Assembly (NCBI RefSeq): GCF_002723915.1 | Contig: NZ_BEWL01000003.1 | Coordinates: 248,001-312,000, forward strand | DNA: 64,000 bases | Direction: 5' to 3' | From: Gluconobacter albidus | GTDB taxonomy: Bacteria; Pseudomonadota; Alphaproteobacteria; Acetobacterales; Acetobacteraceae | In this document: piece after piece, positions 17,884 to 26,419 of the stretch | How the letters are laid out: each line of letters starts with the position of its first letter | Position numbering within the stretch: the first letter of the stretch is position 1 | Program-made: the position numbers and the translations under genes | Notes under the pieces: model-generated | What the model was told of the DNA's origin: nothing | Database searches by the model: none | The model's input: the letters and a program-made list of their open reading frames with translations, nothing else

Positions 17884-18807
17884 ATGCCTGTCTTCTCACG
17901 CTTCCTGCGCTACTTCCTCGCCGTCGCCCAGCACGGCTCCATCCGCCGCGCCTCCGAACATCTGCGCATCGCCGCCTCCGCCATCGACCGGCAGATCCTT
18001 CAGGGCGAGGAATCCCTCGGCACGCCGCTGTTCGAGCGTCTGCCCACCGGCCTGCGCCTGACGGCAACCGGCGAACTGCTTTATGCGCACGGCAAACAGT
18101 GGTCGCGGGACCTGACCAATATGTGCGTCCAGATCGAGGATATGCGCGGCCTGCGCCGGGGACAGGTGGATATCGCGGTCCCCGACGCCCTGACCCGTGG
18201 CTTCCTTCCCCGCCTTCTCCGCGCCATGCGCACGACCCATCCCGGCATTACCATCTGCACCCATGTTCTCGACAACAGCCGCATCCAGGACACCCTGATC
18301 GGCGGTTCGGTCGATCTCGCTCTGCTGCTTAACCCGACCCATGCCCGCGGCCTTCTGGTCCGCGCGCACAAGGACTTTCCGCTCGGCTTCGTCTGCCTGC
18401 CGAACCATCCCGTCGCCGAACGCAAAAACGCCCGTTTCAGTCTGGCGATGAATTATCCCATGATCATGCCCGAGCCCCCGCTCGCCCTGCACCGCCAGAT
18501 CGAAATTCTTCAGATCGACAGCAATCTCGACATTCACGCCGCCGCATCCTCCGACAATATCCAGATGATCAAGTCTCTGGTCCGGGAAGGCATCGGCCTC
18601 GGCATCCTCAGCGCGCTCGACGTCATGGAAGAGGTCACGCGCGGTGAACTGGCCTTCATCCCGATTTCCAACCACGATCTCGCGCCTCTGACGCTCGCGC
18701 TGTGCGTGGACCATTCCCGGCAGCTTTCCGGCGCCGCCCGACTGGTGATTTCCGAACTCGAAAAAGAGTTCCTCTCCCCCGCCACACAGCCCCACCCCGC
18801 GTCCTGA
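17884..18807 (+). CDS. LysR-family transcriptional regulator
   Basis: 307 residues with the N-terminal winged helix (AVAQHGSIRRASEHLRIAASAIDRQI, broken here as HGSIRRASEHL and AASAIDRQI) and a C-terminal substrate-binding domain. The gene is divergent from the urate operon, the usual layout for a LysR activator with its target; urate or an intermediate is the likely inducer. An AGAGAGCAG ribosome-binding stretch precedes the ATG. Confidence 0.9.
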   Translation: MPVFSRFLRYFLAVAQHGSIRRASEHLRIAASAIDRQILQGEESLGTPLFERLPTGLRLTATGELLYAHGKQWSRDLTNMCVQIEDMRGLRRGQVDIAVPDALTRGFLPRLLRAMRTTHPGITICTHVLDNSRIQDTLIGGSVDLALLLNPTHARGLLVRAHKDFPLGFVCLPNHPVAERKNARFSLAMNYPMIMPEPPLALHRQIEILQIDSNLDIHAAASSDNIQMIKSLVREGIGLGILSALDVMEEVTRGELAFIPISNHDLAPLTLALCVDHSRQLSGAARLVISELEKEFLSPATQPHPAS

Positions 18808-18999
18808 TTTCCAGCCCCGAAAAACCGCGTCATACGGGAGACATAGACTGTCACATTTTTGCACCAACCTAAAAACGGCAATGCCCCGGTCTGCATTTTA
18901 TCTTTGATGGAGATAGGCCATCCGTTTTACATCCACGTTTCGAATAAATACCGTTTCCAAAGTGAACCTTTCTTTCCAACAGACCAGGAGCCCGGCAGC

Positions 19000-21354
19000 A
19001 TGAAAGACAACCATCAGTCCCGCGGCTCCGGATCACGCTCTGGCTCACTGGGCTACAGACGTCAGCTCCTTGCGGTCACCTGCCTTGCCGGCAGCGTGCT
19101 CGCCGCCTTCGCAACGCCAGCCCGCGCCGCACAGCCCTCGAAACACCACACGCCGCGCCATCAGACCTCCAGCCGCAATACTCCAAAAACGGCCCGGACA
19201 CCCTCGCGTGCAACCGCAGCGCCCCGCGCCCACGCCCTTGATGCCTCGGCTGCCGAAACGGTCTCCGTCACGTCCTCGCGCCGCGCCCTGAACGGCGGTG
19301 GTGGTATGATGCGCGTCGAAACCGCCCCCCATGCGGTGCAGACCGTCACCAAGGAATTCATCGACATGCGCGCGCCGACCAGCACGGCGCTCGACCTGAT
19401 CCAGAACCTGCCGAGCCTCAATGTCACGACGCCGGATTCGTCAGGCATGGAAGGCGGACAGATCCAGTCCCGCGGCCTGACGGATCTCGACATGGGCCTT
19501 CTGGTGGACGGCGCCCCGGCAGCGGCGGCAAAATATCTGAGCGAAAACGTCGATTCCGAAAATGTCGAGAGCGTCAGCGTCACGCCCGGCTCCTCGGCGA
19601 CGGATCTGCCCGTCATGTCCGCCGCCGGTGGCGTCATGAACGAGGAAACACGCACCCCTTCGCAAAAGCGCGGCGGCCTGATCGACTTCTCTTACGGCAC
19701 CAACAACCTCTCGCGCGAGTTCCTGCGCCTCGAATCCGGCGAAATCGGCCATAGCGGCGTACGCGGCTATTTCTCGTTTTCCAACACCCATGCCCGCTCA
19801 TGGATGGGTGCCGGAACCAACCAGCGCAAACACATTGATTTCGGCCTCCAGAAAGACTGGCATAACGGCTCCAACGCCAAGTTCTTCCTGTCCTGGAACT
19901 CCGCCGACTTCATCATCGACAACTACCCCACCTCTGACCAGTTCTTCCGCTACAAGCACACCGGACAGGGCTACGGTCGCACGGACGATCGCAAGAGCAA
20001 CAACTACTGGGGCAACAACAACGATCACTGGAACCAGATCTTCATCTCGGCTCCGGTCCATATCGCGCTGCCCTCACGCCTGTCGCTCGACATCCACCCC
20101 TATTTCAGCTTCGGACAGGGCTGGGACGCGTCTCCGGGCGGCACCACGACCGATGCCACCGGTGCCACGCGCGGCCTGACGAACTACTTCCTGCAGAACG
20201 AATACCGCTCGGTCGGTACGGTCGCGAAACTCAACTGGGAAATCGACCGCCACAACACGTTCTCGGTCGGCTACTGGTATGAAAACACCCAGACGATCCA
20301 GTCCTACCCCACCAGCTACCAGATGGCGGACGGCAACGCACCAAGCCCCAACTGGGCCGCGTACCAGATTTCCGCCGGCGACAAACAGACGGCCGGTTAC
20401 GAAATCCAGTCCCTGTTCGTGCATGACACGGCCAAGTATTTCAATGACCACCTGACGGTGGACGCCGGGTTCAAGTTCGTCATGACGAACATCTGGAACA
20501 AGGACTATTACGGCCGTCAGGAAGCGAACCGCACAGCACCGTTGCCGCAGCTTTCGATCGGCTACCGCATTGATAACCACAGCCAGGTCTACCTGAACGT
20601 GGAAGGCGACTACCGCCAGCCCAGCGCAGTCGACCTCGGCTGGCTCTACACCAGCGTCGCGATCCCCAAGAACCAGTATTCCATCAAGGAAGAACTCGGC
20701 TACCGCTACCACGACGACCACATCATCGCGGACGTTGCGTTCTTCAACTACAACGTCACGAACCGCATCGTGGACCAGTATGTGGGCATGAACAGCTACA
20801 AGCCGTTCAATATCGGCAGCCAGCAGATGCGCGGCTTCGACGTCATGGTCGCTGCACGCCCGATCCACGGCTTCAGCCCCTACGCCTCCGTCGAATACCT
20901 GCACGCCTCACAGGACAGCAACGTCTTCGATCCGTATCTGAACACGATGCTGCACTCCAAGGGCACGCAGGCCGTCATGGCCCCGCATGTCATCGCGAAT
21001 TTCGGGCTGACCTACACCTACAAGGGCTTCTTCGCGAATGGCTCGGTCCACTATACCGGCCCGCAATCCGTCAGCATCGCGGGCGACCAGCGCATTCCGG
21101 GCTACGTCACCGACACGCTCTCGATGGGCTATCACTTCAAGCCCTTCATGTTCGCGCAGTCCCCGACCTTCCGCCTGAACTTCACCAACCTCACCGGCTC
21201 CATCGTCCGCACCGGCGCCATGGGCGCGGTCTACAGCGCCCGGGACCCCAGCACGGTCCACAGCGGCAATCTGGCGCCCTATACCGGCTACGGAAACTCC
21301 TTCATGGTCTCCCCGCGCTTCACCATGACCGGAACGGTCTCCACCGCCTTCTGA
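19000..21354 (+). CDS. TonB-dependent outer-membrane receptor
   Basis: 784 residues: signal peptide with a long basic N-region (cleavage near ATPARA, residue 44), a Ser/Thr/His/Pro/Arg-rich spacer of about 40 residues, a plug starting near SVTSSRR and containing QSRGLTDLDMGLLVDG, and a beta-barrel to a C-terminal Phe (TVSTAF). A good AGGAG lies 11 bases before the ATG at 19000, so the longer reading to 18859 is rejected. TonB receptors import iron chelates, vitamins or sugars; the substrate here is unknown. The neighbouring cupin gene may be unrelated in function. Confidence 0.92.
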   Translation: MKDNHQSRGSGSRSGSLGYRRQLLAVTCLAGSVLAAFATPARAAQPSKHHTPRHQTSSRNTPKTARTPSRATAAPRAHALDASAAETVSVTSSRRALNGGGGMMRVETAPHAVQTVTKEFIDMRAPTSTALDLIQNLPSLNVTTPDSSGMEGGQIQSRGLTDLDMGLLVDGAPAAAAKYLSENVDSENVESVSVTPGSSATDLPVMSAAGGVMNEETRTPSQKRGGLIDFSYGTNNLSREFLRLESGEIGHSGVRGYFSFSNTHARSWMGAGTNQRKHIDFGLQKDWHNGSNAKFFLSWNSADFIIDNYPTSDQFFRYKHTGQGYGRTDDRKSNNYWGNNNDHWNQIFISAPVHIALPSRLSLDIHPYFSFGQGWDASPGGTTTDATGATRGLTNYFLQNEYRSVGTVAKLNWEIDRHNTFSVGYWYENTQTIQSYPTSYQMADGNAPSPNWAAYQISAGDKQTAGYEIQSLFVHDTAKYFNDHLTVDAGFKFVMTNIWNKDYYGRQEANRTAPLPQLSIGYRIDNHSQVYLNVEGDYRQPSAVDLGWLYTSVAIPKNQYSIKEELGYRYHDDHIIADVAFFNYNVTNRIVDQYVGMNSYKPFNIGSQQMRGFDVMVAARPIHGFSPYASVEYLHASQDSNVFDPYLNTMLHSKGTQAVMAPHVIANFGLTYTYKGFFANGSVHYTGPQSVSIAGDQRIPGYVTDTLSMGYHFKPFMFAQSPTFRLNFTNLTGSIVRTGAMGAVYSARDPSTVHSGNLAPYTGYGNSFMVSPRFTMTGTVSTAF

Positions 21355-21454
21355 CGGGAAGGGACGGGGCACGCGCCTCGTCCCAAAACCACGTCTCCTC
21401 CGCTGCGTTCCCGCAACACGGCCCCACATCCCTGTGGAACGGAGGAGACCCCCA

Positions 21455-21985
21455 ATGCCCTTTGGCATGATTTCCAGAAAACAGTCCGCCAGTTCGGCCC
21501 TGCTTCTCGGCGCAGCGCTTACGCTCTTTTCGGTCGCTCACGCCGCCCCCATCCCGACCGAAACCCCGCAGGACAACCCCGGCGTAACGATCATTGAGGG
21601 TTCGGATGCCGTCACCTGGCAGCCCGCGCCCCCCATGTTCCCGCACGGAACGAAAATCGCCATCCTGACCGGTGACACCACAAAACCCGGCCCCTTTACG
21701 CTGCGGGTCATGATGCCCGCCGGATCGTTCATCCCTCCCCACACCCATAATCTGGACGAAATGCTGACCGTCATCAGCGGCAACATCCAGCATTTCGTAG
21801 GACAGAACATCGCCACGACGCAGCGGCGCGCGCTCGGACCGGGTGGCTTTGTCCATCTGCCGGTCAACGTACCCCATGCCATCAAGGCGGGAAGCCAGGG
21901 CGCCGTGCTTCAGGTTTCAGGAACGGGGCCGTTCAGCATGGCCTACGTCAACCCGCAGGACGACCCGCGCAACACGGGGCGCTAA
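21455..21985 (+). CDS. Exported cupin-domain protein
   Basis: 176 residues with a signal peptide ending SVAHA and a single cupin barrel: motif 1 has PPHTHNLDEMLTVISG (His, His, Glu metal ligands) and motif 2 VPHAI with a third His. The ATG at 21455 is 7 bases from GGAGGAG; a GTG at 21434 lies upstream of that site and is rejected. Reaction unknown. A second exported cupin-like protein occurs at 61513. Confidence 0.85.
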   Translation: MPFGMISRKQSASSALLLGAALTLFSVAHAAPIPTETPQDNPGVTIIEGSDAVTWQPAPPMFPHGTKIAILTGDTTKPGPFTLRVMMPAGSFIPPHTHNLDEMLTVISGNIQHFVGQNIATTQRRALGPGGFVHLPVNVPHAIKAGSQGAVLQVSGTGPFSMAYVNPQDDPRNTGR

Positions 21986-21988
21986 GCC

Positions 21989-22376
21989 CTATCGCGGCCA
22001 CAACGGCGAGGACGTGGCATAGGCCTCGCCAAACCGCGACGTATTGGTGCCTGTGACGGGATCATGATCCAGATCCCGCCCAAATTTCAGATGAGCCGTC
22101 ATACCCTTCCAAAGGGTGACCCGGCTCTCCGTATGACCGTCTTCAAAGTAGCGGGTCACGATCGGGGAGGCGAAAAAAAACCGGCGGAGCCCGGCGATGT
22201 CCCATAACGCGAATTTCTTCGCCCGTCCCCGAACCTGCCGCGCCCTGCGTCCCGAACAGGTTTCCCGGCAGGATCTTCACGGCATTGAACGGATTTGTCG
22301 GGGGAATCTGCGCCACACCAAGGACAGGCATCAGCGCAGTCAGAAACAGTCCCGGAAGAAACACCCATGTCTTCAT
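21989..22376 (-). pseudogene. Exported small protein interrupted by a frameshift in a run of eight T
   Basis: The first part reads MKTWVFLPGLFLTALMPVLG, a signal peptide, and runs to a stop at 22143. Just before, the coding strand has eight T (22173-22180 on the plus strand as eight A). With seven T the frame continues as ASPIVTRYFEDGHTESRVT and on to FGEAYATSSPLWPR and a stop at 21989, giving about 128 residues; this extension looks like real protein. The start at 22376 has GGGAGG at good spacing; 22382 is too close. It could be a pseudogene, a phase-variable gene or a sequencing error. Family not recognised. Confidence 0.65.
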
Positions 22377-22412
22377 GACCATTCCTCCCGAGCCTGTCTC
22401 ATTGCCCTGACA

Positions 22413-24533
22413 TCATTTCCCGATCGTCGAGAGCACGATGCCCGGCGTCAGGATCTGCGGCAGCACAACGCCATCCTGATGCGGCGCATAATAGATATAG
22501 AACGGCACACCATCGCGCCCATGCGCCTTGAGGAACGCACCGATCGCCGCATTGCGGTTCGTCCAGTCCCCCTTGAGGAACACGATCTTTCGGTCCCGGA
22601 ACGCCTGCTGAACGGATGGCACATCCAGCGCCACACGCTCATTGACCATGCAGGTGATGCACCATGACGCCGTCATGTCGATGAACACCGGCTTGCCCTG
22701 CGCCCGAAGCTCGGCCAGACGCGCCTCCGAGAACGGCTCGATCCCGGCCTCCGAAGCGCCCGTAACCACAGGAGCAGGCGCGGCCCGCAGCCCCTGCGCC
22801 AGCGCGGCCCCACAAACCACAACACACAGCACAGCCACGATCCGGCAGAACGCCACCGTCCCACGGCCGCCCTCCAGCATGGACCGACGCTGCCCAACAC
22901 CATAAATCCAGCCCGCAAACCCCAGAAGCACAACGCCCCCGGCCGTCAGCGCCACAAACGTCACGCCCCGCTGAATTGCCGCCACCCAGAGCAGCCATAC
23001 GCAGGTCGCAAACAGCGGAAACGCCAGAACCTGCTTGAGAATACCCATCCAGGCCCCCGGCTTCGGCATCCGCGATGCCACACCCGGAACACCGGCCACG
23101 AGAATATACGGAAATGCCAGCCCAAGCCCCATCGACAGGAACACCAGAACCCCCATCACCGGCGGCCCACCCAGAGCCCCGGCAATGGCAACGCCCATGA
23201 ACGGCGCCGTGCAGGGCGTCGCCACAATAACCGCCAGCAGGCCCGTCATCATGTCCCCGCTCCGACCGCCGCCCGTCTGCACCTGACCCAGACGCCCGGC
23301 GCTGACTTCAAACACACCAAGCAGGTTCAGCCCCATCAGGAACAGCAGCCAGCACACGCCCACCACAAATCCCGGCGACTGGAACTGAAAGCCCCATCCC
23401 GCCGCAGACCCGGCCAGACGCAGCCCGATCATGACAATGCCCAGCGCCGCGAACGCTCCCGTCACGCCCAGCGTGTAGAACAGTGCGCTCTGAAGCTGCG
23501 CCCCCCGTCCGGCACCGCCCATCTTCGCCAGAGACAGCGCCTTCATCGCCAGAACCGGAAACACACACGGCATCAGGTTCAGGATCAGCCCGCCCACAAA
23601 CGCAAAGAGCAGAACCCGCAGCCAACCCGCGCCCGTCGGCACATCAGAAGCCGGTGCCGCATCCGCCTGCACAGGAGCCGCAGCAGCAGCCCCCCCAACC
23701 GGCCGCGCCTCGATCTGCAACGGGCTTTCCTGCCCCGCCGTATCCTTGAGCACGACCACGCCCACAAGCGGCTTGTCCCGATGCGCCGCTTTCAGGAATT
23801 TCAGCCCGAGCGTCAGCTGGCCATCAGAGACATGCAGCGGCTGTTCCGCGACCTGATCAATCACGCCCCCATCCTGCGGCAGGAACCACGCCTGCGACAC
23901 GGACGCCGCAGACAGCCCCTTGCCCGAAAGGGTCAGCACGCCGCCCGCAGAACCATTGGCCGCCGACACGCTGGCCGCAAACGGCGACGCCACCGGCGTT
24001 GCAGCTTCCGCCTTGCGGAACAGGTCCGCCTGCGCCCCGCCTTCCGACACATCACCGGTCGAAGCCGGCAGCGTCAGTGTGAAATCACCGCTCTCCGGAA
24101 TGCAGACCTGCGCACAGACAAGCCATTCCGCATGGGCATGCAGCGTTGTCCCGCCGGAACCCTTGAGAACCAGCTCCTCGGGCAGCGTCACCTCATTGAC
24201 ATAGGCATAGGACATGAGGCCGCCCTCACTGATCCGCACCGGCACCGGCCAGTGGATCGGACCGCCCTTGCCCGTCGCATCCCCGTCCGCCGTCACATCC
24301 AGCGTCGGCGTGTCCCCGGCATCGCCCGGATTGATCCAGTACGTATGCCAGCCCGGCTTGAGCTGAAGCCGGAGCCCGACCCGAAGATGCTGGTCCGGCC
24401 CGACCGCATCGCGATCCGTGACAAGCGTCGCGGTATCGTTCGCGGACGCAACCGGCGCGCTTTCCGCCGCCCGCGCGGACACGGATCCCAGACCCAGAAC
24501 CCCTGCCAGGAGCAGGGCCGACATGCTGAACAT
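22413..24533 (-). CDS. dsbD: Thiol:disulfide interchange protein, DsbD/ScsB family
   Basis: Moves electrons from cytoplasmic thioredoxin to periplasmic thiol proteins. About 706 residues: signal peptide (SARA), an N-terminal periplasmic domain of about 270 residues with CAQVCIPE, a membrane core with the redox pair LMPCVFPVL and ATPCTAPF, and a C-terminal thioredoxin domain with WCITC. The periplasmic part is the long ScsB-like kind (WHTYWINPGD). The ATG at 24533 was chosen; the frame also allows TTG at 24542. It is transcribed toward the frameshifted small gene, 36 bases away, and may be in one unit with it. Confidence 0.9.
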   Translation of the reverse strand: MFSMSALLLAGVLGLGSVSARAAESAPVASANDTATLVTDRDAVGPDQHLRVGLRLQLKPGWHTYWINPGDAGDTPTLDVTADGDATGKGGPIHWPVPVRISEGGLMSYAYVNEVTLPEELVLKGSGGTTLHAHAEWLVCAQVCIPESGDFTLTLPASTGDVSEGGAQADLFRKAEAATPVASPFAASVSAANGSAGGVLTLSGKGLSAASVSQAWFLPQDGGVIDQVAEQPLHVSDGQLTLGLKFLKAAHRDKPLVGVVVLKDTAGQESPLQIEARPVGGAAAAAPVQADAAPASDVPTGAGWLRVLLFAFVGGLILNLMPCVFPVLAMKALSLAKMGGAGRGAQLQSALFYTLGVTGAFAALGIVMIGLRLAGSAAGWGFQFQSPGFVVGVCWLLFLMGLNLLGVFEVSAGRLGQVQTGGGRSGDMMTGLLAVIVATPCTAPFMGVAIAGALGGPPVMGVLVFLSMGLGLAFPYILVAGVPGVASRMPKPGAWMGILKQVLAFPLFATCVWLLWVAAIQRGVTFVALTAGGVVLLGFAGWIYGVGQRRSMLEGGRGTVAFCRIVAVLCVVVCGAALAQGLRAAPAPVVTGASEAGIEPFSEARLAELRAQGKPVFIDMTASWCITCMVNERVALDVPSVQQAFRDRKIVFLKGDWTNRNAAIGAFLKAHGRDGVPFYIYYAPHQDGVVLPQILTPGIVLSTIGK

Positions 24534-24604
24534 TCGATGCAAGACAGGCTCATTCCACGTTTTCAGAAGACAGCCTTCACCATATCACTGACTGAAACGA
24601 AAAG

Positions 24605-24641
24605 CAGGACCCTTCCGGTTGTGAAACCGAAAGGCCCTGCA
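24605..24641 (-). terminator. Terminator of the SDR gene
   Basis: GCAGG...CCTGC with inner CCTT/AAGG and CGGTT/AACCG pairing; on the minus strand it is followed by TTTTCGTTT. It lies just after the stop codon at 24651. Confidence 0.7.
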
Positions 24642-24650
24642 AACCCCGTG

Positions 24651-25757
24651 TTACGGGATCAGCTTCTCAGCCCGCAGCCTCGTGAACAGATCGGTGAAAG
24701 AGTCCGGCGTGTACTGATATCCCGCAAAGCCTGCGAGGCGGCTTTTGCTGATATCCGTCACACATTCGACCGGCCGCCCCAGATCGGCATCCGTATGCCA
24801 GGCCGAAGCCAGCCGTTCGATCCGGCTTTCCGCAAGCCCGTATTCTGCGGCAATCCGTTCCCAGAGCGCCGCATCCCCCGCAAGCGTCTCTTCGAGGGAC
24901 GTCGCATGGCCGGGATACGGCGCAGCCTCGATTCCGAACCATTCCGCCAGACGCGGCCAGAGCCATTTCCAGCGGAACACATCCCCGTTCACGATATTGA
25001 ACGCCTGATTGCGTCCCCCCGCCTCGGTCGAGGCCCAGAAAAGCTGCCGCGCCAGTTGCCGCGCATCGGTCAGATCCGTCAGGGCGTTCCACTGCACGGG
25101 AGATCCCGGAAAAACGAAAGGCCGCCCGGTCTCGCGGCAGATCGTCGCATAGACCGCAAGCGTGCTGCCCATGTTCATCGCATTGCCAACCGCATAGCCG
25201 ATCACCGTATGCGGACGATGCACACTCCACGAAAACCCGTGTCGTGCGGCGGCTTCATAAAGCGCGTCTTCCTGATCGTAATAGAAATTCGGCAGATCCA
25301 GCCGGGGTGCGTCTTCGCGGAACGGCGTCACCGGCGGCTCGCCGGACGCATAGGATTCGAACGGACCAAGATAATGCTTCATGCCCGTCGTCAGCGCCGC
25401 ATGAGCCAGAAGTCCCGGCTCCGGCAGAGCGGCGAACACATTGCGGATCATCGCGGAATTGACGCGGCAGTTCTCTTCTTCCGTCTCCTGACGCAGCCAG
25501 GAGCAGAAAAACACATGGCTCGGCCGCAGATCCCGCAGCGCATGGGTCAGCGCTGGCAGATCCAGAAGATCGGCCTCAACCGGCAGCACGCCCGCCATGT
25601 CATGACGCGGCCTCCGCGCCAGACCATGCACGGTCCAGCCTTCGGCCACGAGACGCGCCACAATGTTCTGGCCAACAATACCGGTCGCCCCGACGACCAG
25701 CGCGGTCCGGGCCAGTGCTACTCCAGACGGCACCATGGCAGGAACAGAAGATGTCAT
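24651..25757 (-). CDS. SDR-family NAD(P)H oxidoreductase (PRISE-like)
   Basis: 368 residues of extended short-chain dehydrogenase type. The nucleotide-binding motif GATGIVGQN is near residue 22, an unusual ARRPRHD follows strand 2 (suggests NADPH), and FFCSWLRQ, ALTTGMKHYLGPFE and NFYYDQED (Tyr of the catalytic region) match the PRISE group (progesterone 5-beta-reductase / iridoid synthase-like enone reductases). Native substrate unknown; activated alkenes or enones are typical. The start at 25757 has AAGGAAA nearby. It is divergent from an HxlR regulator which probably controls it. Confidence 0.85.
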   Translation of the reverse strand: MTSSVPAMVPSGVALARTALVVGATGIVGQNIVARLVAEGWTVHGLARRPRHDMAGVLPVEADLLDLPALTHALRDLRPSHVFFCSWLRQETEEENCRVNSAMIRNVFAALPEPGLLAHAALTTGMKHYLGPFESYASGEPPVTPFREDAPRLDLPNFYYDQEDALYEAAARHGFSWSVHRPHTVIGYAVGNAMNMGSTLAVYATICRETGRPFVFPGSPVQWNALTDLTDARQLARQLFWASTEAGGRNQAFNIVNGDVFRWKWLWPRLAEWFGIEAAPYPGHATSLEETLAGDAALWERIAAEYGLAESRIERLASAWHTDADLGRPVECVTDISKSRLAGFAGYQYTPDSFTDLFTRLRAEKLIP

Positions 25758-25866
25758 GGGATTTTTCCTTTGCAGAAAACAGGGTCTGCTCCACATCTGG
25801 AAGACCATCCGCATTTCCGCCAGACGGCACCTTTTCGTGCCCTGGTGACCAGAAGGTGCCCACTCC

Positions 25867-26256
25867 ATGACCCCGCCGCTGCCCGAACACTACCGTCAGG
25901 CGCCTTTTGCCGAAGACTGCGCGCCCCGCCGGATCCTGAGGCTTTTCAGCGGAAAATGGACCACCATGATCCTGCACACGCTGCATCTTCTGGGCGGCAC
26001 GGCACGTCCCGGAAAGCTCCAGCGCAGCATCCCCGGCCTGTCGAAAAAAATGATGACCCAGACCCTGCGCGAGCTCGAAACGCAGGGCCTCATCCGCCGC
26101 AACGTCCGGCAGATCATGCCACCCCATGTCGATTACAGCCTGACGGATCTGGGTCAGACCTTCGTGGAACCCGTGGAGCTTCTCTATCACTGGGCCATCA
26201 GAAACGCCGAGGCCCTCGACCGGCTGATGCCCGACGACATGCCCCTGTCCGAATAA
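25867..26256 (+). CDS. HxlR-family transcriptional regulator
   Basis: 129 residues with the HxlR winged helix: FSGKWTTMILHTL, SIPGLSKKMMTQTLRELE and DYSLTDLG are the classic segments. A Cys near residue 18 (EDCAPRR) is where redox-sensing members have theirs. Divergent from the SDR reductase over about 110 bases, suggesting reactive carbonyl or quinone response with the reductase as target. This is inference from layout. Confidence 0.9.
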   Translation: MTPPLPEHYRQAPFAEDCAPRRILRLFSGKWTTMILHTLHLLGGTARPGKLQRSIPGLSKKMMTQTLRELETQGLIRRNVRQIMPPHVDYSLTDLGQTFVEPVELLYHWAIRNAEALDRLMPDDMPLSE

Positions 26257-26419
26257 AACACCCGCAGGAAGAGGGTAGGACAGGGCTGCCACCCTGTGCC
26301 ATGTTCGCACACAACAACCGCCCTCGGCGGACCACCCGGCGCAGGCCTCACATCCCGCCCCAGACACCGTAATTCCACCGCGTAACATCCCCGCGTAACA
26401 TCAAGGACCCAACAGAGCG

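Noticed and set aside
23781-26372. 863-codon open frame antisense to dsbD and the SDR gene
   Set aside because: Basic, Arg/Pro/His-rich composition and no motifs; the opposite strand carries two well-supported genes. It is a by-product of GC-rich codon use.
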